The position numbers were made by a program, and so were the translations under genes. The notes beneath the pieces were generated by a model. The model was not told the origin of the DNA. It ran no database searches and saw only the letters and a list, made by a program, of their open reading frames with translations. A DNA stretch of 64,000 nt from Salinigranum salinum (GTDB lineage: Archaea > Halobacteriota > Halobacteria > Halobacteriales > Haloferacaceae): assembly GCF_009176545.1 (NCBI RefSeq), contig NZ_VTOJ01000001.1, forward strand, positions 1,116,001-1,180,000, in the 5' to 3' direction. Shown one piece after another: positions 42,191 through 51,043 of this stretch; positions within the stretch are counted from its first letter, which is position 1, and the number at the start of each line of letters is the position of its first letter.

Positions 42191-43428
42191 TGGCGACGGA
42201 GACCGACTCCCGAGGAGGGTACGGCGGCGAAGGCGGCCCCGAACACGAGACCTTCGAGGACATCGACTGGTCGGAAGACAGCGGCCGTGCCGTGCTCTCG
42301 CGGCGCGACCTCGGTACGCTCGGCGTCCTCGCGGTCCTCGCGGTCGTCTTCGTCTACGACTACGTCGTCGTCCCGACGGACACCCCCACGTTCGAGTTCG
42401 ATCTCCCGCCGGCGGTACCGCTGTTCGGCGACGCCTTCATCTGGGATGTCACCCAGCTCGACTGGCTGTTCGTCCTCACGCTCGTCGTGATGGTCTTCTA
42501 CGTGGTGCTCCCGCTATCGGACAACCGCCGGCTCACGGCGTACTACTGGCGACAGTTCAAGAAGAACCGGCTCGCCGTGGTGAGCCTCGTCTACCTCGTC
42601 GTCGTCTTCTTCATCGGCACCGTCGGCCCGATCTTCATCCCCGCGCCCGAACTCGCGCTCACCCGGCAGTACCAGCCGCCGATGTTCACGACCGTAGATA
42701 CGTCGGTGCCGATCCAGTGCGTGGGTCAGGTCACGGGTGACGCCTGTCACGGCTCGCTCGCCCACCCGCTCGGGACGACCTCCGACGGGAAGGACATCCT
42801 CGTCCTCGTCATCTACGGCATGCAGGTGAGCATGAAACTCGGGCTCATCACGACGCTCTTGGTGATCTCGATCGGTACCATCGTGGGAACGGTCGCGGCG
42901 TACTCCGGCGGGATGCTCGACGAGGTGCTGATGCGCTACGTCGATATCCAGCTCACCTTCCCCACGTTCTTGCTGTACCTCCTGCTGGTGTTCCTCTTCG
43001 GCGGCTCGCTGTTCATGTTCATCCTGCTGTTCGGGCTCACCTCCTGGGGCGGCATCTCCCGCCTCGTGCGGTCGGAGGCCCTGCAGCTGCGAGAGGAGGA
43101 GTACGTCATGGCCGCCCGGAGCGCCGGGGCCGACGCCGCGTACGTCATCCGCCGTCACCTCGTTCCGAACGTCTCCTCGACCGTCATCACGGCGGCGACG
43201 CTCGCTATCCCGGGATACATCCTCGCGGAGGCGGCGCTGTCGTTCCTCCAGCTGGGAGATCCGACCATCCCCTCGTGGGGGCAGGTCATCGCCGCCGGGC
43301 GCTCGGATCTCGACACCGGATGGTGGATCTCCACGTTCCCCGGCTTCTTCCTCTTCTTCACCATCCTGGCGTTCAACTTCATGGGCGACGCGCTCAGGGA
43401 CGCGCTCGATCCGAGGGCCGAGAAATGA
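42190..43428 (+). CDS. dppC: ABC transporter permease, DppC type
   Basis: The 412-residue second permease is longer than bacterial DppC (about 300) because of an N-terminal acidic tail and two extra hydrophobic segments (about 42-60 and 92-112) before the usual [20 protein letters not shown]. The conserved [20 protein letters not shown] and the EAA loop [20 protein letters not shown] are present. It pairs with dppB to form the channel. Its stop overlaps dppD as ATGA. The N-terminal extension is also seen in other haloarchaeal systems as far as I recall. Confidence 0.92.
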   Translation: MATETDSRGGYGGEGGPEHETFEDIDWSEDSGRAVLSRRDLGTLGVLAVLAVVFVYDYVVVPTDTPTFEFDLPPAVPLFGDAFIWDVTQLDWLFVLTLVVMVFYVVLPLSDNRRLTAYYWRQFKKNRLAVVSLVYLVVVFFIGTVGPIFIPAPELALTRQYQPPMFTTVDTSVPIQCVGQVTGDACHGSLAHPLGTTSDGKDILVLVIYGMQVSMKLGLITTLLVISIGTIVGTVAAYSGGMLDEVLMRYVDIQLTFPTFLLYLLLVFLFGGSLFMFILLFGLTSWGGISRLVRSEALQLREEEYVMAARSAGADAAYVIRRHLVPNVSSTVITAATLAIPGYILAEAALSFLQLGDPTIPSWGQVIAAGRSDLDTGWWISTFPGFFLFFTILAFNFMGDALRDALDPRAEK

Positions 43429-44555
43429 CTACTCGTGAGTCGGGCCGCGACCGAGAGCCACTCCTCGAGGTCCGCGACCTCCATACCCGCTTCCGGACCG
43501 ACGACGGCGTCGTCCGCGCGGTCGACGGGGTCTCTTTCTCGGTCGATCGGGGCGAGACGGTCTGTCTCGTCGGCGAGTCGGGATCGGGCAAGACGGTCGC
43601 CTCCGAGTCGATCACCCGACTGATCCGGACGCCCCCGGGGGAGATCGACGGCGAGATCTCATTCGAGGGCCGCGACCTCGCCACCCTCTCGAACGAGGAG
43701 CTCACCGAGGTGCGCGGCGGCGACATCGCTCACGTGTTCCAGAACCCACAGGGCGCGCTCAACCCCGTCTACACCGTGGGCTGGCAGCTGATCGAGGCCG
43801 TCCGGCTCCACGACGACGTCTCGAAAGAGGCGGCGCGGGAGCGGGCACTCGAACTCCTCGACAGGGTGGGCATCCCCGACGCAACCGCGCGGTTCTCCGA
43901 CTACCCCCACGAGTTCTCCGGCGGCATGAAACAGCGGGTCGTCATCGCGATGGCGCTGGCGTCGAACCCCAAGCTGCTGATCGCCGACGAGCCGACGACG
44001 GCGCTCGACGTGACGATCCAGGCGCAGATCCTCCGCCTGCTCGTTGAACTGCAAGAGGAGTTCGACATGAGCATCCTCCTCATCACGCACGACCTGGGCG
44101 TCGTCGCGGAGGTCGCCGATCGCGTGATCGTGCTGTACGCGGGCAAGGTGATGGAGACGGCGGGCGTGTACGACCTCTTCGACCGACCGTCGCACCCGTA
44201 CACCCGCGCGCTCCTCGGCTGTCTGCCCGGTCGTGGCGGGCGGATGCACTCCATCGGGGGGACGCTCCCCGACCCGACGGACCCGCCGCCGGGCTGTCGG
44301 TTCGCCGAGCGGTGTCCCCACGCAGTCGACGCCTGTGTCGAGGGCGACCAGCCGCCGTTGTACGACGTCACCGACGGACGGGACGCGGCGTCCGCCCCCG
44401 AGACGACCGGTTCGGCCGACGGGCCCGACGTCGACCATCGCGTCTCGTGCGTCCACTTCGGTCCGGGTGGTGACCCGAGCGTCGTGCTCGCCGACGCCGA
44501 CACCACCGACGGGCCGGATGCGAACGCGGAGTCCTCCGCGGGGGGTGACGACTGA
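43425..44555 (+). CDS. dppD: ABC transporter ATP-binding protein, DppD type
   Basis: This 376-residue ATPase energises the importer. It has Walker A GESGSGKT (about 45-52), Q-loop [10 protein letters not shown], the signature FSGGMKQRV and Walker [14 protein letters not shown]. The C-terminal oligopeptide-transporter region has the Cys cluster [15 protein letters not shown], a [4Fe-4S]-like or structural motif seen in this subfamily. A low-complexity acidic tail closes the protein. ATG 43425 overlaps dppC; TGATG overlaps dppF. Confidence 0.93.
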   Translation: MTTRESGRDREPLLEVRDLHTRFRTDDGVVRAVDGVSFSVDRGETVCLVGESGSGKTVASESITRLIRTPPGEIDGEISFEGRDLATLSNEELTEVRGGDIAHVFQNPQGALNPVYTVGWQLIEAVRLHDDVSKEAARERALELLDRVGIPDATARFSDYPHEFSGGMKQRVVIAMALASNPKLLIADEPTTALDVTIQAQILRLLVELQEEFDMSILLITHDLGVVAEVADRVIVLYAGKVMETAGVYDLFDRPSHPYTRALLGCLPGRGGRMHSIGGTLPDPTDPPPGCRFAERCPHAVDACVEGDQPPLYDVTDGRDAASAPETTGSADGPDVDHRVSCVHFGPGGDPSVVLADADTTDGPDANAESSAGGDD

Positions 44556-45898
44556 TGCCGCTGCTCGACGTCCGGAACCTCGAGAAACACTACCCGGTCA
44601 CCGAGGGACTGCTGAAGAACGAGGTGGGACGCGTGCGGGCGGTCGACGGCGTCTCCTTCACCGTCGAGCGCGGCGAGACGCTCGGCATCGTCGGCGAGTC
44701 CGGATGCGGCAAGTCGACGGCCGCCACGTCGCTCCTCCGGCTCGAAGAGCCCACGGGCGGGCAGGTGCTGTTCGACGGCGAGGACATCACGACGTACGAC
44801 GCCCGGGAGCTGAAGCGGTTCCGCCGGCGGGCACAGATGATCTTCCAGGACCCCACGTCGAGCTTCGATCCGCGGATGTCGGTGGGCGAGGCCGTCGCCG
44901 AACCGCTCGTCATCCACGGGATCCGCGACCGCGACCGCCGTCGCCGCATCGTGGGCGACCTGCTCGAACGCGTCGGTCTCTCCGCGGAGGACTTCGACCG
45001 CTACCCCCACGAGTTCTCGGGCGGCCAGCGCCAGCGGATCGCGCTCGCCCGGGCACTCGTCGTCAACCCCGACCTCGTGGTGGCCGACGAGCCGACGAGC
45101 GCGCTCGACGTCTCGGTGCAGGCGGAGATCCTCACGCTCATCGAGCGCGTCCAGGCGGAGTTCGGCCTCTCGATCGTCTTCATCAGCCACGACATGGGCG
45201 TCGTCCGGGAGGTGTGCGACCGCGTCGCCGTGATGTATCTGGGAGAGATCGTCGAGATCGGTCCCACCGCCGCGGTGTTCGGAGAGCCACAGCACCCCTA
45301 CACGCGGGCGCTCCTCTCGTCGATCCCCGAGCCGGACCCGTGGTCGCGGGGGCTCGGGACGGTGCTCACCGGTGACGTGCCCAGCCCGTCGAATCCGCCC
45401 TCGGGCTGTCGCTTTCACACCCGGTGTCCCGAGATCATCCCGCCCGACGACTACGACCTCGGCCGGGAGGAGTGGCGGGCGACGATGAACCTCCGTATCC
45501 GCCTCCAGTCGGAGGGGATCGACGTCGACGGCGTCCGGGAGTTCGTCGCCGCAGAGACCGGGAGTCCGGCCGACGGCGTCCGCGACGACCGCGTCGTTGC
45601 GGCGATGCGCGCGGAGTTCGACATCCCGGAGACGCTGTCGGACCCCCGCGCCGAACGGGTGGTGCGCGAGGCGCTCGACGACGTGCTCGCCGGCGACCAG
45701 GCGGCCGCGTCAGACCGTCTCGCCGAGGCGTTCCCGACCGTCTGTGCCCGCGAACGACCGACGCTCGGCCCCACGGACGCGGGTCACGAGGCGGCCTGTC
45801 ACCGTCACGACGACCGCTACAAAGACGTCCGCGCGACGCACGACGGCCACCCGCAGACCCGACACCCCGACACGACGCCGCCGGGTGCCGACGAGTGA
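44555..45898 (+). CDS. dppF: ABC transporter ATP-binding protein, DppF type, with long C-terminal tail
   Basis: The second ATPase is 447 residues, about 100 longer than bacterial DppF. It has Walker A GESGCGKS, signature FSGGQRQRI and Walker [13 protein letters not shown]. The oligopeptide C-terminal motif has [12 protein letters not shown]. The additional tail (about 300-447) includes two helical stretches ([20 protein letters not shown] and [15 protein letters not shown]) and a His/Asp-rich end ([20 protein letters not shown]). Extended tails of this kind occur in haloarchaeal Dpp systems; their role is unknown. It is the last gene of the operon. Confidence 0.92.
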   Translation: MPLLDVRNLEKHYPVTEGLLKNEVGRVRAVDGVSFTVERGETLGIVGESGCGKSTAATSLLRLEEPTGGQVLFDGEDITTYDARELKRFRRRAQMIFQDPTSSFDPRMSVGEAVAEPLVIHGIRDRDRRRRIVGDLLERVGLSAEDFDRYPHEFSGGQRQRIALARALVVNPDLVVADEPTSALDVSVQAEILTLIERVQAEFGLSIVFISHDMGVVREVCDRVAVMYLGEIVEIGPTAAVFGEPQHPYTRALLSSIPEPDPWSRGLGTVLTGDVPSPSNPPSGCRFHTRCPEIIPPDDYDLGREEWRATMNLRIRLQSEGIDVDGVREFVAAETGSPADGVRDDRVVAAMRAEFDIPETLSDPRAERVVREALDDVLAGDQAAASDRLAEAFPTVCARERPTLGPTDAGHEAACHRHDDRYKDVRATHDGHPQTRHPDTTPPGADE

Positions 45899-45981
45899 CG
45901 CAGTGCCGTGTGTGACCGGGGTGGCAGCCGAACTTTCCGCGGCCCGGCCGCTTTTGCGCGTGGCCCCAGTATGCTCACGCG

Positions 45982-46674
45982 ATGACAGAAGCACTGTTCG
46001 TCGTCACGGAGGAAGGGTACTGGGGAGAAGAGTGCGTCGAGCCGCTGCAGACGCTCACGGAGGCGGGCGTCGACTGTACGGTCGCGACCCCGACCGGGAA
46101 CCCGCCCGTCGTCGACGAGCGCTCCGTCGACCCCGAGACCGTGGGCGAGGAGATGGCGGCCCGGGTGACGGAGTGCGACGCGAACGACGAGCGGCTGAAC
46201 GACCCCGAGCCCGTGGCTGCCGTCGATCCCGGCGCGTACGACGCCGTCGTCTTCCCCGGCGGCCACGGGACCGAGTGGGACGTCAACCAGGACCGCCACG
46301 CCCGCGCCGCCCTCCGCGAGGCGGTCGAGGGCGACGCGAAGGCGCTGGTCGTCTGTCACGCCGTCGGCATCCTCGCGTTCGCCCGCGACTCCGACGGTGG
46401 GTTCCTCGCCGCGGGTCGCGACGTGACCGGCTTCCCGAACGAGTGGGAGGAGGGTATCGTCGACGACCTCGACCGGATGCCCGACGGCCGGAAACTGCCG
46501 TACTGGGTCGAAGACGAGGTGAAGGCAGTCGGCGCGAACTGGGACGCCGAACTCGACGCCGACACCTCCGTCACGGTCGACGGCGACCTCGTGACGGCCC
46601 GCGGTCCCGAGTCGTCGCACGAGGCGGCACTGACGCTCCTCGGTGAGTTGGGAATCGAAGCGCCGAGCGCCTGA
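45982..46674 (+). CDS. DJ-1/PfpI family protein, Hsp31/glyoxalase III-like
   Basis: This 230-residue class I amidotransferase-like protein has the nucleophile elbow ALVVCHAVGIL with Cys125-His126, the glycine-rich VVFPGGHGTEWDVNQD and FVVTEEGYWGEECVEPL near the N-terminus. The layout (DVNQD, FPNEWEE, PYWVEDEVKAVGANW) is nearer Hsp31/HchA-like members than the short PfpI upstream at 25313. Likely roles are methylglyoxal detoxification or protein repair. ATG 45982 follows a TATA-like CTTTTGCG by about 27 nt. Its 3' terminal 26 bp recur 1.06 kb downstream. Confidence 0.83.
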   Translation: MTEALFVVTEEGYWGEECVEPLQTLTEAGVDCTVATPTGNPPVVDERSVDPETVGEEMAARVTECDANDERLNDPEPVAAVDPGAYDAVVFPGGHGTEWDVNQDRHARAALREAVEGDAKALVVCHAVGILAFARDSDGGFLAAGRDVTGFPNEWEEGIVDDLDRMPDGRKLPYWVEDEVKAVGANWDAELDADTSVTVDGDLVTARGPESSHEAALTLLGELGIEAPSA

Positions 46675-46784
46675 ACGGCCGGTTCTCGCCCTCCGACGAC
46701 GCCTGTCCGTCGGCGGCCACCCACCGTCTAGAGGGCGTAGACGGCCCGTGAACTGGACAGTGGTACCTCGCTCGTCGATCGATC

Positions 46785-47030
46785 TCACCGAGGGTCGATC
46801 TGCAACGACTCGACGTTGAAGATCCGCGCACCGACGACGACCGTGATGGCGCCGATGCAGTACCCCCAGAACCACGGCGTGATCGGCGTCGTCCAGGCGA
46901 CGACGACGCTCACGAGCAGGAACGCGGTGTATGCCCAGACGCGGTGCCAGAGACACAGGGCGATCACACGATCGAGCGACGAGTCTCCGGCCGCGTCCGG
47001 TCCGTCACGGACGTACTCTCTCCACCCCAT
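46785..47030 (-). CDS. Small two-helix membrane protein
   Basis: The 81-residue protein has an amphipathic N-terminus (MGWREYVRDGPDAAGDSSLD) and two hydrophobic helices (about 33-47 and 50-70, TPWFWGYCIGAITVVVGARI). ATG 47030 is supported by TCAAATACG (minus strand, 47051-47059), a TATA-like element 27 nt upstream that implies a leaderless transcript. No family recognised. It sits between the Hsp31-like gene and the mrpA remnant. Confidence 0.65.
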   Translation of the reverse strand: MGWREYVRDGPDAAGDSSLDRVIALCLWHRVWAYTAFLLVSVVVAWTTPITPWFWGYCIGAITVVVGARIFNVESLQIDPR

Positions 47031-47380
47031 CTGTCTCCGACGAGGGACTGCACGTATTTGACGCCGTTCATTTCTGTCACTCGCCCTCCACGTTCTCGCG
47101 CGGATCGACCGCGTTCTTCCACCCGGACGTCGACGACCCGTCGAACAGTGGTCACTGGCTGCTGCCGTCACCCCGATCGTGAGCCTCCGTGAGGATTCGA
47201 GTCCCGTTCGCCGATACCGCGTGCTCCAGAAACCCGTCGGTCTCCGCACGGTCGTCGTGACCGGAACGGCCGGTCGCACGCGCACTCTCTGCCCGGTGTG
47301 TTGCTTCCTCACCGTTCGGCCACTGACCGTCTCGTTCGACAACGCCTCAGTCGAATCCCCCCACATTCCGGCACGTGTAG
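47031..47380. other. 350-bp intergenic region
   Basis: Apart from the promoter of the small membrane gene at its left end, I see no gene or RNA. GGATTCGAGTCC at about 47194 resembles a tRNA T-loop, but no acceptor or anticodon stems pair around it. Confidence 0.4.
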
Positions 47381-47651
47381 CCGACACCCGAAGTCGTCCT
47401 CGTCGTGGTGTTCCTCCCGTTCGTCGGGGCGGCCGTGGCCCTCCTCGTCTGCCGGGTGCTGGGCGGGCGTCCCCGCCGAACACGGCCCCTTCTTCACCGA
47501 CTTCGGCGGCAACATCGTCAACGTCATCATCGTCGACTTCCGTGCGTTCGACACGATGGGTGAGATCAGCGTGGCGGCGATGGCGGCGCTCGCCGTCCTG
47601 ACGCTCGTTCGAATCGCACGCGGGGTGGGGCGCAGTGAGCGCCGGCACTGA
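47381..47651 (+). pseudogene. mrpA: Remnant of an Mrp antiporter subunit A gene
   Basis: One frame (from 47384, after a TAG at 47378) encodes a first membrane helix, TPEVVLVVVFLPFVGAAVAL, then LVCRVLGGR. At about 47460-47475 the frame must change, and the next frame gives AEHGPFFTDFGGNIVNVIIV, then DFRAFDTMGEISVAAMAALA, up to the stop at 47651. NVIIVDFRAFDTMGE is the signature at the C-terminus of MrpA/MnhA (compare NVILVDFRGxDTLGE). More than 600 central residues are missing. The remnant stands directly upstream of an otherwise intact Mrp operon, so an ancestral copy of subunit A probably decayed by internal deletion. Confidence 0.6.
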
Positions 47652-47978
47652 CGCGGGTGATCCGGCCGCCGTCGTCGCACGCGGTGGCGCCGACGCTGCG
47701 CGAAGAGCCGGCTATCGCAGCGCCGAGCGCCTGACCGGCACCCACCGACGCAGCCGGGAGCCGCCGTCGTCACCGGACCCCCCCGTGGGGTCGGCGGCGA
47801 GGAGTGCGGCGAATGCGACGCCGAACGCCCCCGTCTCGAGCGCCGACGAGGGTCGTGCCCGCCTCCCGAAACACGGTGAAAAGAAACCCTTTAACGGATG
47901 TGGTGGAACGCCTAGATTAGGTATCGATGTCAAACGTTCACGCTCGGACGGTCGCCCGTCACGGAAGAGGTGGTTCCC
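47652..47978. other. 327-bp region with the Mrp operon promoter
   Basis: The left part may be the decayed start of a gene following mrpA, but no conserved motif is visible. A TATA-like CCTTTAAC at 47888-47895 would start transcription near 47918, giving a leader of about 60 nt. In it, ATG 47927 opens a 19-codon ORF whose TGA (47984-47986) overlaps the mrpE start. Confidence 0.5.
47967..47973 (+). promoter_or_regulatory. Shine-Dalgarno site of mrpE
   Basis: GAGGTGG at 47967-47973 lies five nucleotides before GTG 47979. It selects GTG 47979 over an in-frame GTG at 47970, which overlaps the SD itself, and shows that the Mrp operon mRNA has a leader. Confidence 0.6.
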
Positions 47979-49016
47979 GTGAGTGACACCCGGGTCCTCG
48001 TCCCTGTCCTGGAGTCCGACACCCTCCGTAATACCGTCGCGTACGCCGTTCAGCGCGCGACCGAACGCGCCGAGGAGACCGGTGGGACGGTGTCGATTCA
48101 CTTCGTCTACCCGGTCTCCGAGCGGCTCACGTCGGAGACGGGAGAGGCCGAGTTCGAGACGGCACGCTCACTCCTCGACCGGGTCGCGGTCTGGGCCGCA
48201 GAGGACGTCGGTGACGACACCGACGCGGTCGTGCTGGAGACGGCGCTGGTCGGGACCCGTGAGTACCTGTTCAGTCCCGGTGACTACGCCGACGTCCTCG
48301 TCCGGTACGCCCGCGATCACGACCTCGAGCTCGCCGTGTTCGACCCGAACTTCTCCCCGTTCGGCAAGACACGGCTGCTCCCGCCGCTCGAGAAGGAGGT
48401 CGATCGGGCCGGCCTCGTGGTGGAGGAGGCACCGGTCACGCGGGGACGGCAGAACCCGCTTCTCGTCCGTTCCGGCAACGTCACGCAGTTCCTGGGTCTC
48501 TTCTCGGTCTCGTTCCTGTTCTACCTGCTCCTGGCCGGGTCGGTCGTCCCGTTCGAGCTCGTGACGGGGGCGATCAGCGCGACGATCGTCGCCGTCAGCC
48601 TGTTGGGCGTCTCGCTCACGATGCCGATCCGGCCCGTACAGACGGCGAAACTGGTCGCTCGGCTCGTCCTCTACGCTCCGTACCTGCTGTGGGAGATCGC
48701 CAAGGCGAACCTCGCCATCGCCTACGTCGTCCTCCACCCGTCGCTGCCGATCGACCCCGAGATGGTCGAGTTCGACGCCGCCGTCTGGTCGGCGTTGCCG
48801 GTGACGACGCTCGCGAACAGCATCACCCTCACCCCCGGCACGCTGACCGTCGACGTCACCAAGAGCCACTTCACCGTCCACACGCTCACCCACAGTTCGC
48901 GCGAGGACCTCTTCGCGGGGTCGCTGGAGCGTGCCGTCCGGTTCGTGTTCTACGGGCGGAGCATCGCCCGCATCCCGAGTCCGCTCGAACGGCGCGAACA
49001 GCGGGAGAAGCCATGA
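47979..49016 (+). CDS. mrpE: Mrp antiporter subunit E fused to a UspA-like domain
   Basis: This 345-residue protein is about twice the length of MrpE. Residues 1-150 are Usp-like (VSDTRVLVPVLESDTLRNTV, then ATERAEETGGTVSIHFVYPV). The following part is the MNHE membrane protein: helices at about 170-225, then LYAPYLLWEIAKANLAIAYV, then LANSITLTPGTLTVDV. The UspA part lacks a clear GxxGx9G ATP loop, so nucleotide binding is uncertain. The start is GTG 47979 on the basis of the Shine-Dalgarno site. Its stop overlaps mrpF as ATGA. It probably anchors the antiporter assembly and may sense stress. Confidence 0.88.
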   Translation: MSDTRVLVPVLESDTLRNTVAYAVQRATERAEETGGTVSIHFVYPVSERLTSETGEAEFETARSLLDRVAVWAAEDVGDDTDAVVLETALVGTREYLFSPGDYADVLVRYARDHDLELAVFDPNFSPFGKTRLLPPLEKEVDRAGLVVEEAPVTRGRQNPLLVRSGNVTQFLGLFSVSFLFYLLLAGSVVPFELVTGAISATIVAVSLLGVSLTMPIRPVQTAKLVARLVLYAPYLLWEIAKANLAIAYVVLHPSLPIDPEMVEFDAAVWSALPVTTLANSITLTPGTLTVDVTKSHFTVHTLTHSSREDLFAGSLERAVRFVFYGRSIARIPSPLERREQREKP

Positions 49017-49288
49017 CGCTCGTCGAAGACGTTCTCATCGTCGCCGCGGCGGCGTTCGTCGTCGCTTCACTGGTCGGCGTCTACCGCATCGTCCGCGGTC
49101 CCACCATGCCGGACCGGGTCATCGCCGTCAACGTCATCGGCTCGAACACCGTCATCGTCATCGCGCTCCTGGCAGCGGCCATCGGCGAACCCGGTGCGCT
49201 CGACATCGCGCTCGTCTACGCGCTGTTGAACTTCGTGTTGAGCATCGCCATCTCGAAGTTCTCCGTCGAACGCGGGGGGGTGCTCTGA
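49013..49288 (+). CDS. mrpF: Mrp antiporter subunit F
   Basis: This 91-residue, three-helix protein has the family pattern AAAAFVVASLVGVYRIVRGP, TMPDRVIAVNVIGSNTVIVI and YALLNFVLSIAISKF. It is a small structural subunit of the Mrp complex, whose loss abolishes cation/proton exchange in bacterial systems. ATG 49013 overlaps the mrpE stop. mrpG follows after 3 nt. Confidence 0.9.
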   Translation: MTLVEDVLIVAAAAFVVASLVGVYRIVRGPTMPDRVIAVNVIGSNTVIVIALLAAAIGEPGALDIALVYALLNFVLSIAISKFSVERGGVL

Positions 49289-49291
49289 CCG

Positions 49292-49657
49292 ATGACCCCC
49301 ACGGAGATCGCCGTCGTTGCCCTCGCCGCCGGTGGCGTCTTCTTCGCCGCCGTCGCCGCCGTCGGCCTCGTCCGACTCCCCGACCTCTACACCCGCGCGC
49401 ACGCGACCTCCAAGAGCGAGACGCTCGGTGCGGTGCTGACGCTCGCGGCAGTCGCGATCGTGGTCGACTCGGGGCTGTCGACGGTGAAAGCCGCGCTGTT
49501 ACTGCTGTTCATGTTCCTCACGAATCCGACCGCCGCTCACGCCATCACGCGGGCTGCGGCCGAACAGGGTATCGAACCGTGGACCGTCGCCGACGACGAG
49601 TCCGGGACGCCGGGCGGCGGGCCCGAAACGCCGACGGAGGGGGTGGACGACTCGTGA
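49292..49657 (+). CDS. mrpG: Mrp antiporter subunit G
   Basis: This 121-residue protein has three hydrophobic segments and the MrpG hallmark VRLPDLYTRAHATSKSETLG followed by FLTNPTAAHAITRAA. An acidic tail of about 25 residues is a haloarchaeal addition. It starts 3 nt after mrpF, and its TGA overlaps the next gene as GTGA. Confidence 0.92.
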   Translation: MTPTEIAVVALAAGGVFFAAVAAVGLVRLPDLYTRAHATSKSETLGAVLTLAAVAIVVDSGLSTVKAALLLLFMFLTNPTAAHAITRAAAEQGIEPWTVADDESGTPGGGPETPTEGVDDS

Positions 49658-50190
49658 TCACTCCGCTGGAGGGCGGGCTGTTCCTGTTCGTCCTCGGCTG
49701 TGCAGTCGCGGCCGCGCTACTCCGCGACGTTCTCGGGTCGATCATCGCGTTCAGTGCGTACAGCCTCGGCATCGCCATCATCTGGGTGTTCCTGCGAGCG
49801 CCCGACGTCGGGCTCACGGAGGCGGCCGTCGGGGCCGGCGTGATGACGATCCTCTTCCTGCTGACCATCGCGAAGACCGTCCGTCCGTCCGGTGAACGGA
49901 CGTTCGAGCGCGTCGACCTCCGCGCGGCCGGCGTGGCGGTCGCGCTCGTCGCCGTACTCTCGACGACGCTCTTCGCGCTCCCGCCCGTCGGGGCCGCCGA
50001 CTCGGCGGTGGCGACCGACCAGGTGACGAACTACTACCTCGCGAACGCCTACTCGGAGACCGGCGTCAAGAACGCCGTCACCGCCGTCCTCGCGGCGTAC
50101 CGTGGGTTCGACACCCTCGGGGAGGCGGTGGTCGTGTACGCGGCCGGCGTCGGGTTGCTTCTCGTCCTCGGCCGGGAGGTGTTCGGATGA
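49654..50190 (+). CDS. DUF4040-type Mrp/Mbh subunit (MrpA C-terminal equivalent)
   Basis: This 178-residue membrane protein covers the parts that in bacterial Mrp form the C-terminus of MrpA or the N-terminus of MnhB. The first half is MbhD-like (LRDVLGSIIAFSAYSLGIAI; RAPDVGLTEAAVGAGVMTIL). The last 40 residues are MbhE-like (NAVTAVLAAYRGFDTLGEAV). The YRGFDTLGE signature is the same one retained in the upstream mrpA remnant, so this gene supplies the function lost there. GTG 49654 overlaps the mrpG stop. Confidence 0.85.
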   Translation: MITPLEGGLFLFVLGCAVAAALLRDVLGSIIAFSAYSLGIAIIWVFLRAPDVGLTEAAVGAGVMTILFLLTIAKTVRPSGERTFERVDLRAAGVAVALVAVLSTTLFALPPVGAADSAVATDQVTNYYLANAYSETGVKNAVTAVLAAYRGFDTLGEAVVVYAAGVGLLLVLGREVFG

Positions 50191-50690
50191 GCGACGCCGA
50201 CCGGCTCGTCGGCGACGGCCCCGAACGCGAGCCGACGGGTCCGTACGTCGAGAGCCCGATAATCATGACGACCGTGCGCCTCATCACGCCGTTCGTCTTC
50301 ACGTTCGGCCTGTTCGTGATGTTCCACGGCGCCGACTCCTCCGGCGGCGGCTTCCAGGGCGGCGTCATCGTCGGAACGGTCATCCTCATGCTCGGACTGG
50401 CGTTCGGCATCGAGACGACCCGGCGGTGGGTCGGTCCCGAACTCCTCGTCGCGCTCGTAGGGGTCGGCGTCCTCGCGTTCGTCCTCATCGGCCTCGGGTC
50501 CGTGCTGCTCGGCGGTGACTTCCTGCAGTACACCACCTACGGCATCAAGGACGCCTCGAAGTACGGTATCGAGCTCGTCGAACTCTCCATCGGTCTCATC
50601 GTCGCGGGGGTCGTCAGCGGCCTCCTGTTCGTCATCGCCGCCGGGATGCGTAGCGACGGTGGGGACGAGAGCGGAGGTGGTGCGGCGTGA
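50187..50690 (+). CDS. mrpB: Mrp antiporter subunit B
   Basis: The 167-residue subunit has the MnhB core TVRLITPFVFTFGLFVMFHG then ADSSGGGFQGGVIVGTVILM (GGGFQGG motif), with four hydrophobic segments and a cytosolic N-terminal acidic leader of about 25 residues. ATG 50187 overlaps the preceding stop as ATGA and its own stop overlaps mrpC as GTGA. Confidence 0.92.
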   Translation: MSDADRLVGDGPEREPTGPYVESPIIMTTVRLITPFVFTFGLFVMFHGADSSGGGFQGGVIVGTVILMLGLAFGIETTRRWVGPELLVALVGVGVLAFVLIGLGSVLLGGDFLQYTTYGIKDASKYGIELVELSIGLIVAGVVSGLLFVIAAGMRSDGGDESGGGAA

Positions 50691-51043
50691 TCGACCTCGT
50701 CGTGGACCGTCTGTACTACCTCGTCGCGTTCCTCCTGCTCGGCGTCGGGACGTACACGATGATCGGCAGTGAGAACCTCGTGAAGAAGGTCATCGGGATG
50801 AACGTCTTCCAGACGGGCATCTTCCTGTTCTTCATCGTGTCGGCGTTCGTCGACGGCGCCAGCCCGCCGCTGTTGACGGCCTCCGAGCCGTACGTCAGCC
50901 CGCTTCCACACGTGCTGATCCTCACCGCCATCGTCGTCGGTGTGAGCCTCACCGCCGTCGCGCTCGGGCTGACCGTCCGCATCTACCAGGAGTACGGGAC
51001 GCTGAGCGAGGAGGGAATCCGGCAGGTGATCGCCGATGAGTGA
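50687..51043 (+). CDS. mrpC: Mrp antiporter subunit C (NuoK-like)
   Basis: The 118-residue, three-helix NuoK/MnhC homologue has YYLVAFLLLGVGTYTMIGSE, NLVKKVIGMNVFQTGIFLFF and PLPHVLILTAIVVGVSLTAV. It contributes to the ion path with the D-type subunits. GTG 50687 overlaps mrpB; the 3' end overlaps the first mrpD gene by 8 nt. Confidence 0.92.
   Translation: MIDLVVDRLYYLVAFLLLGVGTYTMIGSENLVKKVIGMNVFQTGIFLFFIVSAFVDGASPPLLTASEPYVSPLPHVLILTAIVVGVSLTAVALGLTVRIYQEYGTLSEEGIRQVIADE

Noticed and set aside
47185-47210. tRNA T-loop-like GGATTCGAGTCC
   Set aside because: No T-stem of five pairs, no anticodon arm and no acceptor stem can be formed around it.
46785-47648. 287-codon minus-strand gene
   Set aside because: Only the last 81 codons have sensible composition and a promoter; the upstream part is antisense to the mrpA remnant and Arg-rich.
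47635-47982. 115-codon frame starting at GTG 47635, possibly an mrpB remnant
   Set aside because: The first residues faintly recall MnhB starts, but no membrane helix or GGGFxGG motif follows, so no feature is claimed.
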